Positions 16,463-23,799 of a DNA stretch of 23,799 bases are shown here, piece by piece. The notes below the pieces were generated by a model. The model saw only the letters and a list, made by a program, of their open reading frames with translations. It was not told the origin of the DNA and made no database searches. Each line of letters starts with the position of its first letter. Position 1 is the stretch's first letter. The translations under genes and the position numbers were made by a program. The stretch comes from Flavobacteriales bacterium (GTDB taxonomy: Bacteria > Bacteroidota > Bacteroidia > Flavobacteriales_F > PHOS-HE28), in the NCBI GenBank assembly GCA_016705545.1, contig JADIYA010000035.1:1-23799 (forward strand), written 5' to 3'.

Positions 16463-16475
16463 GATGGTCAAGGAA

Positions 16476-18838
16476 TCAGAACCAGGCGATCAGCTTCAGG
16501 TTGTAGCGCCGCGGCGTGAGGAAATCGGGAATGGAGTATTGCCGGCCGGTGACATCGGTGATCCAGGTGTGGTTGGCGACGTTGTTGATGTTGAGCAGGT
16601 TGAAGACCTCGGCAGTGAGCCAGAAGTCATTGATATGTCTGCGCCAGCCGCTACGGTTCTGCCCCTCGGCGCCCAGGATTGCTTGCTGGAAGCCGATATC
16701 CACGCGGCGGTAAAGGCTGGTGCGCAGCGTATCGGCGTAACGGTTGTTGTTCGGCGGACCGAAGGGCAGGCCCGTGCCGAAGGCGAGGTTCACGTGCACT
16801 TTGGCCGTGGGCCAGCGCGGGAATTCATCCTGGAAGAAGAAGGCCACGTTCACCCGCTGATCGGTGGGGCGCGGGATGAAGCCGGGCTCCACGCGCGAGC
16901 TGTCCACCGCCACGTTGTCGAGCGTGTAGCCGGGGAAGATGGTGTCGCCCGCGGCGTTGAAGCGCCAAAGAAGAAGTCGTCCTCCAGGTCTTCGCTGCGC
17001 GCTGAGCACGCTGATGCCATCCAACTGTCGATCCCGTCGATGAACTGTCCAGCGAGCTTCATCCAATCCAGTGGCGTAGCCCCTTGGCGTTGTTGGTGCC
17101 GTAGTAGCGGATGCGCACGTTGTCCACCTCGTAGGGGATCAGGTCGTCCATGAGTAAAGGCCGCCGGCCAACCAGAAGCTGTAGTCGCGGTCCACCGTCG
17201 GAGTCGGGCGGATCACCACCTTCCTTCCAGCCGGAGGCCAGACCAGCCGCACGCGGACGGGCTCACCACTTGCCAGGTTGAAGCTCAATGCTGCGCCCGC
17301 GCCCCGGGCACCAGGCTCAACCAGCGGTCGGTGCTGTCCTTGGTCTCCCAGCGCCAGGTGCTCTGCAGGCCGGCGCTGCTGCGCACGCTCAGCGTCGAGG
17401 TCGGCGCGCAGGTCTTCTGAAGGCACAGGTCCTCGCCCGTGTTCCGCGGGCACGCTGAAGTCGGCGCTAAGGAGCAGGTACCATTCGTTAAGCCGGTCGC
17501 TGATGGTCTCCACGCGCGAGTCGAGGCCCCATTGCAGGTAGCTCTTCCGGACGTTGCCGGTAGCCTTTGTGCGCTATCGGTGATAGACTGGAGGCATCGA
17601 GCTGGTTGCGCGCGGTCGAGGTAGGCGCCGACGCCGAGGTCGCGCACCACTTCACCGAACTGCTCGCTGCCGAGGGCGCGCTCCACTCGCCCAAGCGGTA
17701 CTGGCCTTGAATGGTGAGCGCTCGCTCTCGCGAGGTGGAATAGGCGCTGGCGATGAACTTCAGCGGAGGTCCTTGCTCGCCTGCACATTCAGGTTGAGCG
17801 CACCGAACTAGGTCTCGAACTGCGTGCGCTCCTGCCCATCGAAGTAAACGGTGAACCGCAGGGCCTGATTGAAGGGGCCGAACTCCGTCTCGCGGTCGTC
17901 GGGCACCAAGGTGTACTGGTTCCGGGAGTAGAGGCCGAGGAAGCCCAATTCCACATTGGGCGTGAGGTCATAGGTCCAATAGGTTTGCGCATCTGTGTAC
18001 ACCGGACGGTAATCGCCCTTCACATCGCCGCCCCGAGCAGGGAGCTGAGTTGGTGCGGTAGCGGATGCCGGTGACGTGGCGCAGGCGCATCTTCAGCATG
18101 GCATCTCTCACATGCACCGCGCCGCCCAGCAAGCTGGCCGTGGCCGACCGCCAAATGCCGCGGGCGGCGGTACTTGATGTCGAGCACGCTGCTCATCTTG
18201 TCGCCGTAGCGCGCCTCGAAGCCGCCCGCGCTGAAGGTGATGCGCTCGATCATGTCGGGATTCGGGAAGCTCGGGCCCTCCTGCTGGCCCGCACGCACCA
18301 GAACGGACGGTACACCTCGATGCCGTTCACATACACCAGGTTCTCATCGAAGTTGCCGCCGCGCACGCAGCCGCTGCTCAGCTCATTGCGCATCACCACG
18401 CCGAGTTGTCCGCCCAGCAAGGCCTCCGCCGCCCAGGGCGAAGGTTGAAGCGCGCCAGCTTCGGGTCGATCCGATCAACGCCTGCCTCGCAGATGATGCG
18501 CGTAGCCTCCACATCGATCGGCCGCAGGGTGATGAAGCGCAGCTTGGCGTTCAGCACGCGCACTTCGCCGGGCTACAGCATGCCCTCTTCCGTGTAGGAC
18601 TGCGCGCCCGGGGTAGCTGAACTGCACCTTCAGCGCGCGACCCGCGCGGGCGGCCAAGACGATAATCTCCGAGTTCGTTGCACGAGGTCCCGGGAGGCTG
18701 GTACCGACCACGCTTCGTTCGCCAGCGCGGAAGCGTCACCCCGTCTCGCGTCACTCACGGTGCCGCGCAACGTGGCCGTTGCCCGCGCGAAAGCCACTGA
18801 ACCGAGAGCAACAGGAATAACGAGGGGAGTACGCGCAT
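16476..18838 (-). CDS. TonB-dependent outer-membrane receptor with carboxypeptidase-like N-terminal domain
   Basis: ATG 18838 gives MRVLPSLFLLLSV, a signal peptide. The carboxypeptidase-regulatory-like domain follows (ATLRGTVSDA; GRALKVQFSYPG). The plug domain shows VRGGNFDENLVYVNGIEVYR (~18310-18375) and FPNPDMIERITFSAGGFEAR then YGDKMSSVLDIKYR. Barrel strands include DAQTYWTYDLTPNVELGFLG, LYSRNQYTLVPDDRETEFG, VDRDYSFWLAGGLYSW and VNVAFFFQDEFPRWPTAKVH. The protein ends LNINNVANHTWITDVT...RYNLKLIAWF, with the aromatic last residue typical of outer-membrane barrels. Length is about 787 codons, with many indels between 17066 and 18838. No SusD-like partner is adjacent, so it is not a classic SusCD system. 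It probably imports or binds the ligand processed by the next two genes. Confidence 0.88.
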
Positions 18839-18867
18839 CGATGGATTGCCTGCCGTTGGTAGGGCGG

Positions 18868-18875
18868 CAAAGTAA
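18868..18875 (-). promoter_or_regulatory. Candidate -7 box of TonB receptor operon
   Basis: TTACTTTG on the minus strand, 29 bp before ATG 18838, in the 101-bp divergent gap. It is the closest match in the window to the Bacteroidota TTTG-type -7 element. No convincing TTG-type -33 element was seen. Confidence 0.4.
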
Positions 18876-18939
18876 CGGGGATGGGCCGGGTGTGGTATGT
18901 GTCCCACGAACCATCTCTGCTCCCGGTTGTTCGGGTGGC

Positions 18940-19141
18940 ATGCTGAACCTGTTCAAGCGGAAGACACCGCGCGAGAACTCGAGACCGGTATCGGCGATTG
19001 CTGGCCGGGAAGCGCATCGGCTCAGCACCATCAACCGCGCGGCCAGCGACCAAAAGCGCGCCGAGGCCGAGTCGATCCCTTGAGCAGATGGAGCGTTTGG
19101 CGAAGGAGGCGGAGCCTGGAAGCCGCGGCTACCTTCGCCGC
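18940..19141 (+). CDS. Lacal_2735-type small protein
   Basis: ATG 18940 gives MLNLFKRKTPRE, then (after an indel) a segment ending in EAHRLSTINRAASDQKRAEA and ESI. After a one-base error at ~19079, LEQMERLAKEAE follows. The MxxLFKKK start and HxLSTINRxxSDxKxxEAxxI-LxQIxxL pattern match the small (~60 aa) uncharacterised Lacal_2735/DUF6435 proteins of Flavobacteriia. It is an amphipathic, charged, probably helical cytoplasmic protein of unknown role. I see no stop codon in the expected frame before the purL ATG at 19145, so the end is uncertain: a base error hides the stop, or the two frames are joined. It is divergent from the TonB receptor and may be co-transcribed with purL. Confidence 0.7.
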
Positions 19142-19144
19142 CCC

Positions 19145-21394
19145 ATGTCCACGACCACTGCCAACCCCGACACCGCCCCGCTGGCGTCGATATGCGAAAA
19201 GCTCGGCCTCCTGCCCGAGGGAGTTCGACAAGATCGAGGCGATCCTGGGCCGTGTGCCCAACTTCCACGGAGCCGAGCGTCTGCAGCGCCATGTGGAGCG
19301 AGCATTGCTCGTACAAGAACTCCATCAACAGCTAAAGGGACGCTACCGCGCAGCGGGTCCTAAATCGGGTTCTGGCCGAAGCCGGCAGGAGAACGCCGGC
19401 CTCGTGGATATCGGCGACGGCTGGGCCTGCGCTTTCAAGATCGAGAGCCACAACCACCCAGAGCGCCATCGAGACTTACCAAGGTGCGGCCACGGAGTCG
19501 GCGGCATCATGCGCGACATCTTCACCATGGGCGCGCGGCCGATCGCGCAGCTCAACAGCTTGCGCTTCGGTGATATCATAGGAGAAGAGCAGCCGCTGGC
19601 ACAGCGTGCGCGGCGTGGTGAAGGGCATCGGCGACTACGGCAATGCGTTCGGCGTGCCGGTGCTCGGCGGCGAAGTATTTCGATCCATGCTACACCACCA
19701 ACCGTTGGTGAATGCCATGAGCGTGGGCATCGTTCGCACCGATAAGGTGATAGCCGCCACCAGCCACGGCAAGGCAATCCGGTCTTTATCGTAAACAGCA
19801 GCACCGGCAAGGATGGGATCCACGGCGCCAGCTTCGCCAGCAAACAACACCACCGACACCAGCATGGATGACCTGCCGGCCGTACAGGTGGGGCGACCCC
19901 TTCATGGAGAAGCTGTTGCTCGAAAGCCTCGCTCGAGCCCGCGCAGACCGATGCGATCATCGGCATGCAGGACATGGGCGCGGCAGGCATCACGTGCAGA
20001 CCAGCGAGATGAGCGCGAAGGGCGAGAGCGGCATGGACATCAACCTGCAAGCAACCGACGCGCCAACAAGGCATGCGCATGGGGAGATCCTCCTCAGCGA
20101 GAGCCAGGAGCGCTGCTTGTTGTGGTGAAGAAGGGAAGAGAGAAGGAGGTGAAGGCGATGCTTCGACAAGTGGGACCTGAATTGCGTGTGAGATCGGCGC
20201 ACGGCGTGACCGAAGGGAAACACTTGCGCTACTTCATGCACGGAGGCTCATTGCCGAAGTGCCTGCGGAGAGCCCCGTGCCCGGCGGAGGAGCACCGGTG
20301 TATGAGCGTGAGCAGAAGGAGCCGGCCACATCGCCGAGAACAAAAGTTCAAACTCGACGATGCGGATGAGCCGATGGACCTGAAGGCCGTGGCCTACGAA
20401 CTGCTGGCCAGCCCGAACATCGCGAGCAAGCGCTGGATCGACTGAGCAGTACGACACGATGGTGCGCACTAACAACATGAGTACCAATGCGCCGAGCGAT
20501 GCGGACTCGTGCTGGTGAAGGAGACCGGCAAGGGCCTGGCCGTCACGGTAGATTGCGACGGCCGCTACGTGCATGCCGATCCGTACAAAGGCGCCATGAT
20601 TGCCGTGAGCGAGGCCGCGCGCAACATCGCCTGCACGGGCGGTGGCCCCTGCGGCGTAACCAACTGCCTGAATTTCGGCAACCCGACGACCCTCGAGGTG
20701 TATTGGCAGTTCGCTCAGGCCATCAAAGGCATGGGCGATGCTTGCCGCGCCAAAGGCACCGGTGACCGGCGGCAACGTGAGCTTCTACAACCCACACGGT
20801 CACGGAGAAGAAGAACATCCCCGGTGTTCCCCACACCCACGATCGGCATGGTGGGCATCGTACCTGATGTGAGCAAGCGCATGACGCCCGACTTCGGACA
20901 AGGGTGACTCGATCTTCCTGCTCGGCAAAGTGGTGGACGATATCGCGAGCAGCGAGTACCTCACGCGCATCCATGGAATCCGATCGCTCACCCGCGCCCA
21001 CGCCCGACATCGAGGAGGAGAAGCGACTGCACCATGCTCATGCTCATCGCAAGGGCCTCATCAACGCCGCGCACGATGTGAGCGATGGCGGCATCTGGAC
21101 CACCTTAGTCCGAGATGGCCATGCCGCGCAACCTCGGCTTCGATGCGGTGCGACGGCAGAAGTGCGCGAGCGCTTCCTCTTCAGCGAAATACGAGGCCCG
21201 TGCCATCGTTGCCGTGAATCCGGGGACAACGAGGACGACTTCCTCGACCTCATGCTCCAGAGCCGTATTGCCGCATCTGCTCGGCCATATGACGCAGGGC
21301 AAGCTCGTGGTGGACGATGCGCCCTTCGGCACCATCGCCGATACGAAGAAGGCCTACGAAGAGGCCATTTCCGCGCATCATGCGCGAACAATGA
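19145..21394 (+). CDS. purL: Phosphoribosylformylglycinamidine synthase (FGAM synthase II)
   Basis: PurL converts FGAR to FGAM with ATP and ammonia from glutamine (purine biosynthesis, step 4). The reconstructed length, ~750 codons, is that of short-form PurL, which works with separate PurS and PurQ; neither is visible here. Conserved motifs in order: EFDKIEAILGRVPNF, CSAMWSEHCSYKNSI, AFKIESHNHPSAIETYQGAA, GGIMRDIFTMGARPIAQLNS, FVNSSTGKDGIHGASFAS-type SSTGKDG, MQDMGAAGIT, NNMSTNAPSDAGLVLVKETG, DPYKGAMIAVSEAARNIACT, GGPCGVTNCLNFGNPTTLEV, TPTIGMVGIVPDVSKRMTPD and INAAHDVSDGGIWTTLVE. It ends KKAYEEAISA then IMREQ and TGA (21392-21394). ATG 19145 gives MSTTTANPDTAPLASICEKL, a normal N-terminus. 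At least ten indels are present. No riboswitch or PUR box was seen upstream. Confidence 0.93.
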
Positions 21395-21479
21395 CCGACG
21401 TCCACTGCTACCGCTGCGGTCACTGCGAGCGCAGCAGAAGCAGCAGCATCGAAACTATGTCCGTATTTCCGAAAACACC

Positions 21480-21975
21480 ATGCCCCAACCACTCTTCTCC
21501 GGCACCCTCCCCGTCATCCCGGCGCACCTGCTCCCTCAACTCCGGTATGTCAAGGTCGGCGTGACAAGACCGAAAACTCGCTTGGATGCAGGGCCATGTG
21601 GTTGTGCTCTTGATGTTCCCCAGCGTGGATACCAGCACTTGTGCTTTGGAGACGCGCACCTTCAACAAGCTGAGCGCCGGCCTTCGACGCGCACGTCCTT
21701 GCTGTTACAATTGACCTGCACTACGCGATGAAGCGCTTCTGCGCCGCCGAAGAATCGAGAACGTTGAAGCGGGCAGCGACTTCCGCTATCACGCGACGCC
21801 GATGGCCGCAGGGCACGCGCACATCGCCGAAGGCGGAGTTGAACAGGTTGCTGGGCCGCGTCACCTTCGTGATGGAAACAAAGAGGGTGTGGTGCGCTAC
21901 TGCGAAGTGGCCCCAGAGCTGGGCGCTGAACCGGACTATGATGCCGCGCTCAACGCGGCGAAGGCACTGCTCTAA
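21480..21975 (+). CDS. tpx: Thiol peroxidase (atypical 2-Cys peroxiredoxin)
   Basis: Tpx reduces hydroperoxides using thioredoxin. ATG 21480 gives MPQPLFSGTLPVI, then PGAPAP and DKTENSLG in changed frames. The peroxidatic Cys lies in VVVLLMFPSVDTSTCALETR, followed by TFNKLSAGLDAHVLAVTIDL. The resolving Cys lies in AMKRFCAAEGIENVEAGSDF. The C-terminus is NRLLGRVTFV, EGVVRYCEVAPELGAEPDYD and AALNAAKALL, ending TAA at 21973-21975. Both cysteines are present and the length (~165 codons) fits the family. About four indels are present. It starts 85 bp after the purL stop and converges with the membrane protein at 21985, leaving a 9-bp gap. Confidence 0.9.
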
Positions 21976-21984
21976 TAGGCGGTC

Positions 21985-22350
21985 TTACGCATGCACCCGC
22001 TCCGTGCCGTGGCCCAATAGCGCGAAGAACAGAGCGAGCACGGAAAGCCGATCGTCCATTGCGGCCCAAGCGCCTTCCGGCATTTTCAATTGGGCCACGC
22101 CGTCCGGTAAATGGTCGCGTCCACGGGAACGAAGGTTCGTTCCGCCGAGACCTGACAAGCTCGAGGCGCACAAGAAGAATAGACCAGTGGCAATCGCAAT
22201 GGTGACTTTTGCGCGCTTTTTGATGAGCGCTACAACGACCGGCTCGGCGATTAGCGTAACGGCCACGCACGCCATGGTGGGGTTCGTGAGAGTCCCGCTC
22301 GGGCTTTGCATACTGGCAGGAACAGCTGCCACCGGATCGTTGTCGTTCAT
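21985..22350 (-). CDS. Membrane protein coupled to ECF sigma factor, probable anti-sigma factor
   Basis: ATG 22350 (MNDNDPVAAVPASMQSPSGT) overlaps the sigma factor stop as TGATG. The ~121-aa frame is open throughout. It has a short N-terminal cytoplasmic part (LTNPTMACVAVTLIAEPVVV), a first transmembrane helix (VTIAIATGLFFLCASSLSGL), a ~40-aa loop (VAQLKMPEGAWAAMDDRLS) and a C-terminal hydrophobic stretch (LSVLALFFALLGHG). No zinc-binding HxxxCxxC motif is visible. Position, size, transmembrane segment and translational coupling are those of an anti-sigma factor, but this is inferred from context only. An alternative is an unrelated small membrane protein of the same operon. Confidence 0.65.
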   Translation of the reverse strand: MNDNDPVAAVPASMQSPSGTLTNPTMACVAVTLIAEPVVVALIKKRAKVTIAIATGLFFLCASSLSGLGGTNLRSRGRDHLPDGVAQLKMPEGAWAAMDDRLSVLALFFALLGHGTERVHA

Positions 22351-22960
22351 CACCGAGCCTCGTTCAAAAGTGGCGCACGCGCTTCTGGGCCAAACTGGCG
22401 CTCCATGACCTCCGCCAATTTCTTGCAGGCGCGATGGAGCTTCAGCACCACATTCGACGCCCCCAATCCCGTAACGGTTACGATGTTTCCTCCACGCTCC
22501 AGGTCCTCCAGATACCAAAGTAGCTCAGGATCGAGGGCATCATCTGTCGACAGGAGATTCAGCACGAGGTCAATTGGCGTCGCAGCTCACCGTGGCTTGA
22601 ACCGGAGTCGCCCTCAGCTGCAGGGTGCGAGTTTCGTCCACGGTCTCGCCGTCGGTCCTGCGGCGTCGGCCGTGTTGATCGCTGTCCGGTGCGCGATGCT
22701 GAAGAGCCATGTGCTGAACTAGGATGCTCCCGTAAAAGCCGCGGAGATGCTGGCTCGCCTTCACAGGCTTTAACCTGCGTTGCCTCTTCGGCATCCTCAG
22801 TATTTCGGAGCACGCGGTGGCACACGGTGTACACCATATGCTGGTATTGGCGCACCAGCTCCTCATAGGCACGGCTGTCGCCTTCCAGGATGCGTGCAAT
22901 GAGGGTGCGTGGTCCACGAGCGGTGATGTGATGAGCCGTGGGTACGGCACGGTGCAACAT
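22350..22960 (-). CDS. ECF-type RNA polymerase sigma factor (sigma-70 family)
   Basis: From ATG 22960 (MLHRAVPTAHHITARGPRT) the protein enters sigma region 2: LIARILEGDSRAYEELVRQY, QHMVYTVCHRVLRNTEDAEE and ATQ, where DTFVKAF would be expected. The frame then shifts to VKASQHLRGF and FSTWLFSIAHRTAIN (the conserved W and R-T-A-I-x of region 2.4), then RRRRTDGETVDE. Region 4 reads NLLSTDDALDPELLWYLEDL, then VTVTGLGASNVVLKLHRACK and KLAEVMERQFGPEARAPLLN. This is the helix-turn-helix that reads the -35 element. Length is ~203 codons. Several indels are present, and odd residues in region 4 (for example LERGGN where a SMEEI-like helix is usual) probably reflect base errors. An upstream in-frame start at 23119 seems too early. 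Confidence 0.85.
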
Positions 22961-23077
22961 GCACGCCTTGCGGCCCCACCAAGCGCTGTCGGATGAACGC
23001 GGAGGCATGCAAGGGACCGCTGGTGGATGAAGCGCCCACAGGGTGCGCGTAACCTCGCCGTCTTCAGGCCGCGTCCG

Positions 23078-23221
23078 ATGAGCAACAACACGAACAATCA
23101 TGGACGGCCCCTGCATCACGGTTCACCAGTTTCCCTTCTTCCGGACTCCATCATCCCGTTCGGAACCGCCTTCAGCATCCTTTACATCCACTACACCACG
23201 CGCGTCACCGCGAGCGCATGA
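23078..23221 (+). CDS. Possible short ORF with one hydrophobic segment
   Basis: ATG 23078 (MSNNTNNHGRPLHHGSPVSL) opens a 47-codon frame with a moderately hydrophobic stretch (IIPFGTAFSILYIHYTTRV) and stops at 23219-23221. It is divergent from the sigma factor, 117 bp away. Because neighbouring genes are full of indels, this may be the N-terminal part of the membrane protein at 23288 rather than a gene of its own. No family is recognised. Confidence 0.25.
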   Translation: MSNNTNNHGRPLHHGSPVSLLPDSIIPFGTAFSILYIHYTTRVTASA

Positions 23222-23287
23222 GCATGATCGGCAAAGGGCATGGACCCCGCAGATTGCCAAGCCCGCACCGGACGGCCCCGCCGTGCC

Positions 23288-23661
23288 ATGCGCAATGGGC
23301 TGCTCATAGTGGGCATCAGTTTGGGGCTTTTGGCGGGGTGGATGCGTCCAGCGCACCATGCTCGTTCCGGAGGCGAGAACCCGCTGCCGTTCTTCATCGG
23401 CATCGCTGTCTGCCCGGGTACGGCGCTCATATCATACTATCATTTCTGCGGCCGCAAGCGGCACGAGGGTAAGCGTCATAGCGGCTCGGAAGAAAGCTGG
23501 CCATTCAGGCCGGCCCTTCTACTTAACGCCGCGCTTCCTGTTGCATGCGAGTACTGGCTTCCATTTTCCGGCACATCGGTGCCATCCTCTTCCTGGTCTG
23601 GATCGTGATGGCCTCTTGGGCTACCCTGCTCAGCTTGGCTGAACCGCCAGTGCCTTCGTGA
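23288..23661 (+). CDS. Hypothetical membrane protein, frameshifted
   Basis: ATG 23288 gives MRNGLLIVGISLGLLAGWMR, a first hydrophobic helix. A second helix (PLPFFIGIAVCPGTALISYY) and a charged loop (CGRKRHEGKRHSGSEES) follow. A third hydrophobic region (RPALLLNAALPVACEYWLPF) comes next and, after a frame change at ~23580, a fourth (AILFLVWIVMASWATLLSLA) ends EPPVPS with TGA at 23659-23661. The hydrophobic pattern supports the plus strand as coding. I recognise no family. The upstream 23078 ORF may belong to it. Confidence 0.5.
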
Positions 23662-23799
23662 TGATCGAACAAGCCGGTGAGCAAGGTGGCATCCGCCGAA
23701 GCAATGAGCGACTCGAGGAAATGGCGCGTGCCGTACCACTAGCCGTGATCGACCGGTAGGGACCAGCGCTTCATGACGCACAGCGGATTCTCAACGGAA
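23662..23799. other. Unresolved stretch at right edge
   Basis: On the plus strand an ATG at 23661, overlapping the preceding stop as TGATG, opens 32 codons (MIEQAGEQGGIRRSNERLEE, then MARAVPLAVIDR and TAG). On the minus strand a different frame reads plausibly as protein (RHFLESLIASADATLLTGLF). With the local indel rate I cannot choose between them. Confidence 0.3.

Noticed and set aside
18630..19328. 232-aa minus-strand frame spanning the divergent promoter region
   Set aside because: It mixes the true N-terminus of the TonB receptor with the antisense of the Lacal_2735 and purL starts. The real receptor start is ATG 18838 with a signal peptide.
1..23799. tRNA, rRNA, CRISPR array, integrase or transposase
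   Set aside because: No T-loop-like GTTCGA context with a cloverleaf, no regular repeat-spacer pattern and no DDE or tyrosine-recombinase motif was found by eye on either strand. A covariance-model scan could not be run.

Overview
The window looks like chromosomal DNA of a GC-rich member of the Bacteroidota, most likely Flavobacteriales. The lineage is inferred from several things seen in the sequence: secreted proteins with Bacteroidota type IX secretion (T9SS) C-terminal domains, a TonB-dependent receptor with a carboxypeptidase-like N-terminal domain, a Lacal_2735-type small protein, a short-form PurL, and AT-rich TAnnTTTG-like -7 boxes. Most genes are broken by single-base indels that switch the conserved sequence between frames, which is typical of an unpolished noisy long-read assembly. 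Genes were therefore reconstructed across frames, and most end points are approximate. I would not call any of them a pseudogene on frameshifts alone.

Layout, left to right. 1-965 (-): a lower-GC P-loop NTPase/kinase-like gene that runs off the left edge. 966-1149: a gap with a repeat and a perfect hairpin. 1150-3196 (-): a PaaZ-type aldehyde dehydrogenase/MaoC hydratase fusion. 3344-3898 (-): a four-helix membrane protein. 4054-6764 (-): two secreted T9SS cargo proteins, an SGNH hydrolase-like protein and a right-handed beta-helix protein. 6800-6963 (-): the C-terminal piece of a GNAT acetyltransferase. 6964-11328 (-): two more exported proteins, one with about 14 delta-60 repeats, both ending in the same C-terminal module with two Asp-rich NDRDPIL loops. 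11365-11901 (-): a full-length GNAT paralogue. 11901-12564 (-): a membrane-anchored hypothetical protein whose stop overlaps the GNAT start.

The right half starts with a plus-strand gene, about 12657-14502, for a receptor-type class III nucleotide cyclase (signal peptide, TPRs, one transmembrane helix, cyclase). It converges almost end to end with a minus-strand, operon-like set: TonB-dependent receptor (18838-16476), DUF2233/NAGPA-like phosphodiester glycosidase (16462-15950) and a secreted PQQ-type sugar dehydrogenase (15875-14509). Their order and tight spacing suggest joint work on an extracellular carbohydrate or glycoconjugate. Divergent from this set, on the plus strand, lie a Lacal_2735 small protein, purL (FGAM synthase) and tpx (thiol peroxidase). 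Facing tpx is a minus-strand pair, an ECF sigma factor and a translationally coupled membrane protein that is probably its anti-sigma partner. The right edge holds poorly resolved plus-strand membrane-protein genes.

The most interesting structures are (i) the pair of exported proteins flanked by GNAT copies, one complete and one a C-terminal fragment fused to the last codon of the delta-60 gene, and (ii) the shared C-terminal module, which lacks the canonical T9SS C-terminal signature and may be a distinct sorting or attachment domain. I found no tRNA, rRNA, CRISPR array, transposase or phage gene.
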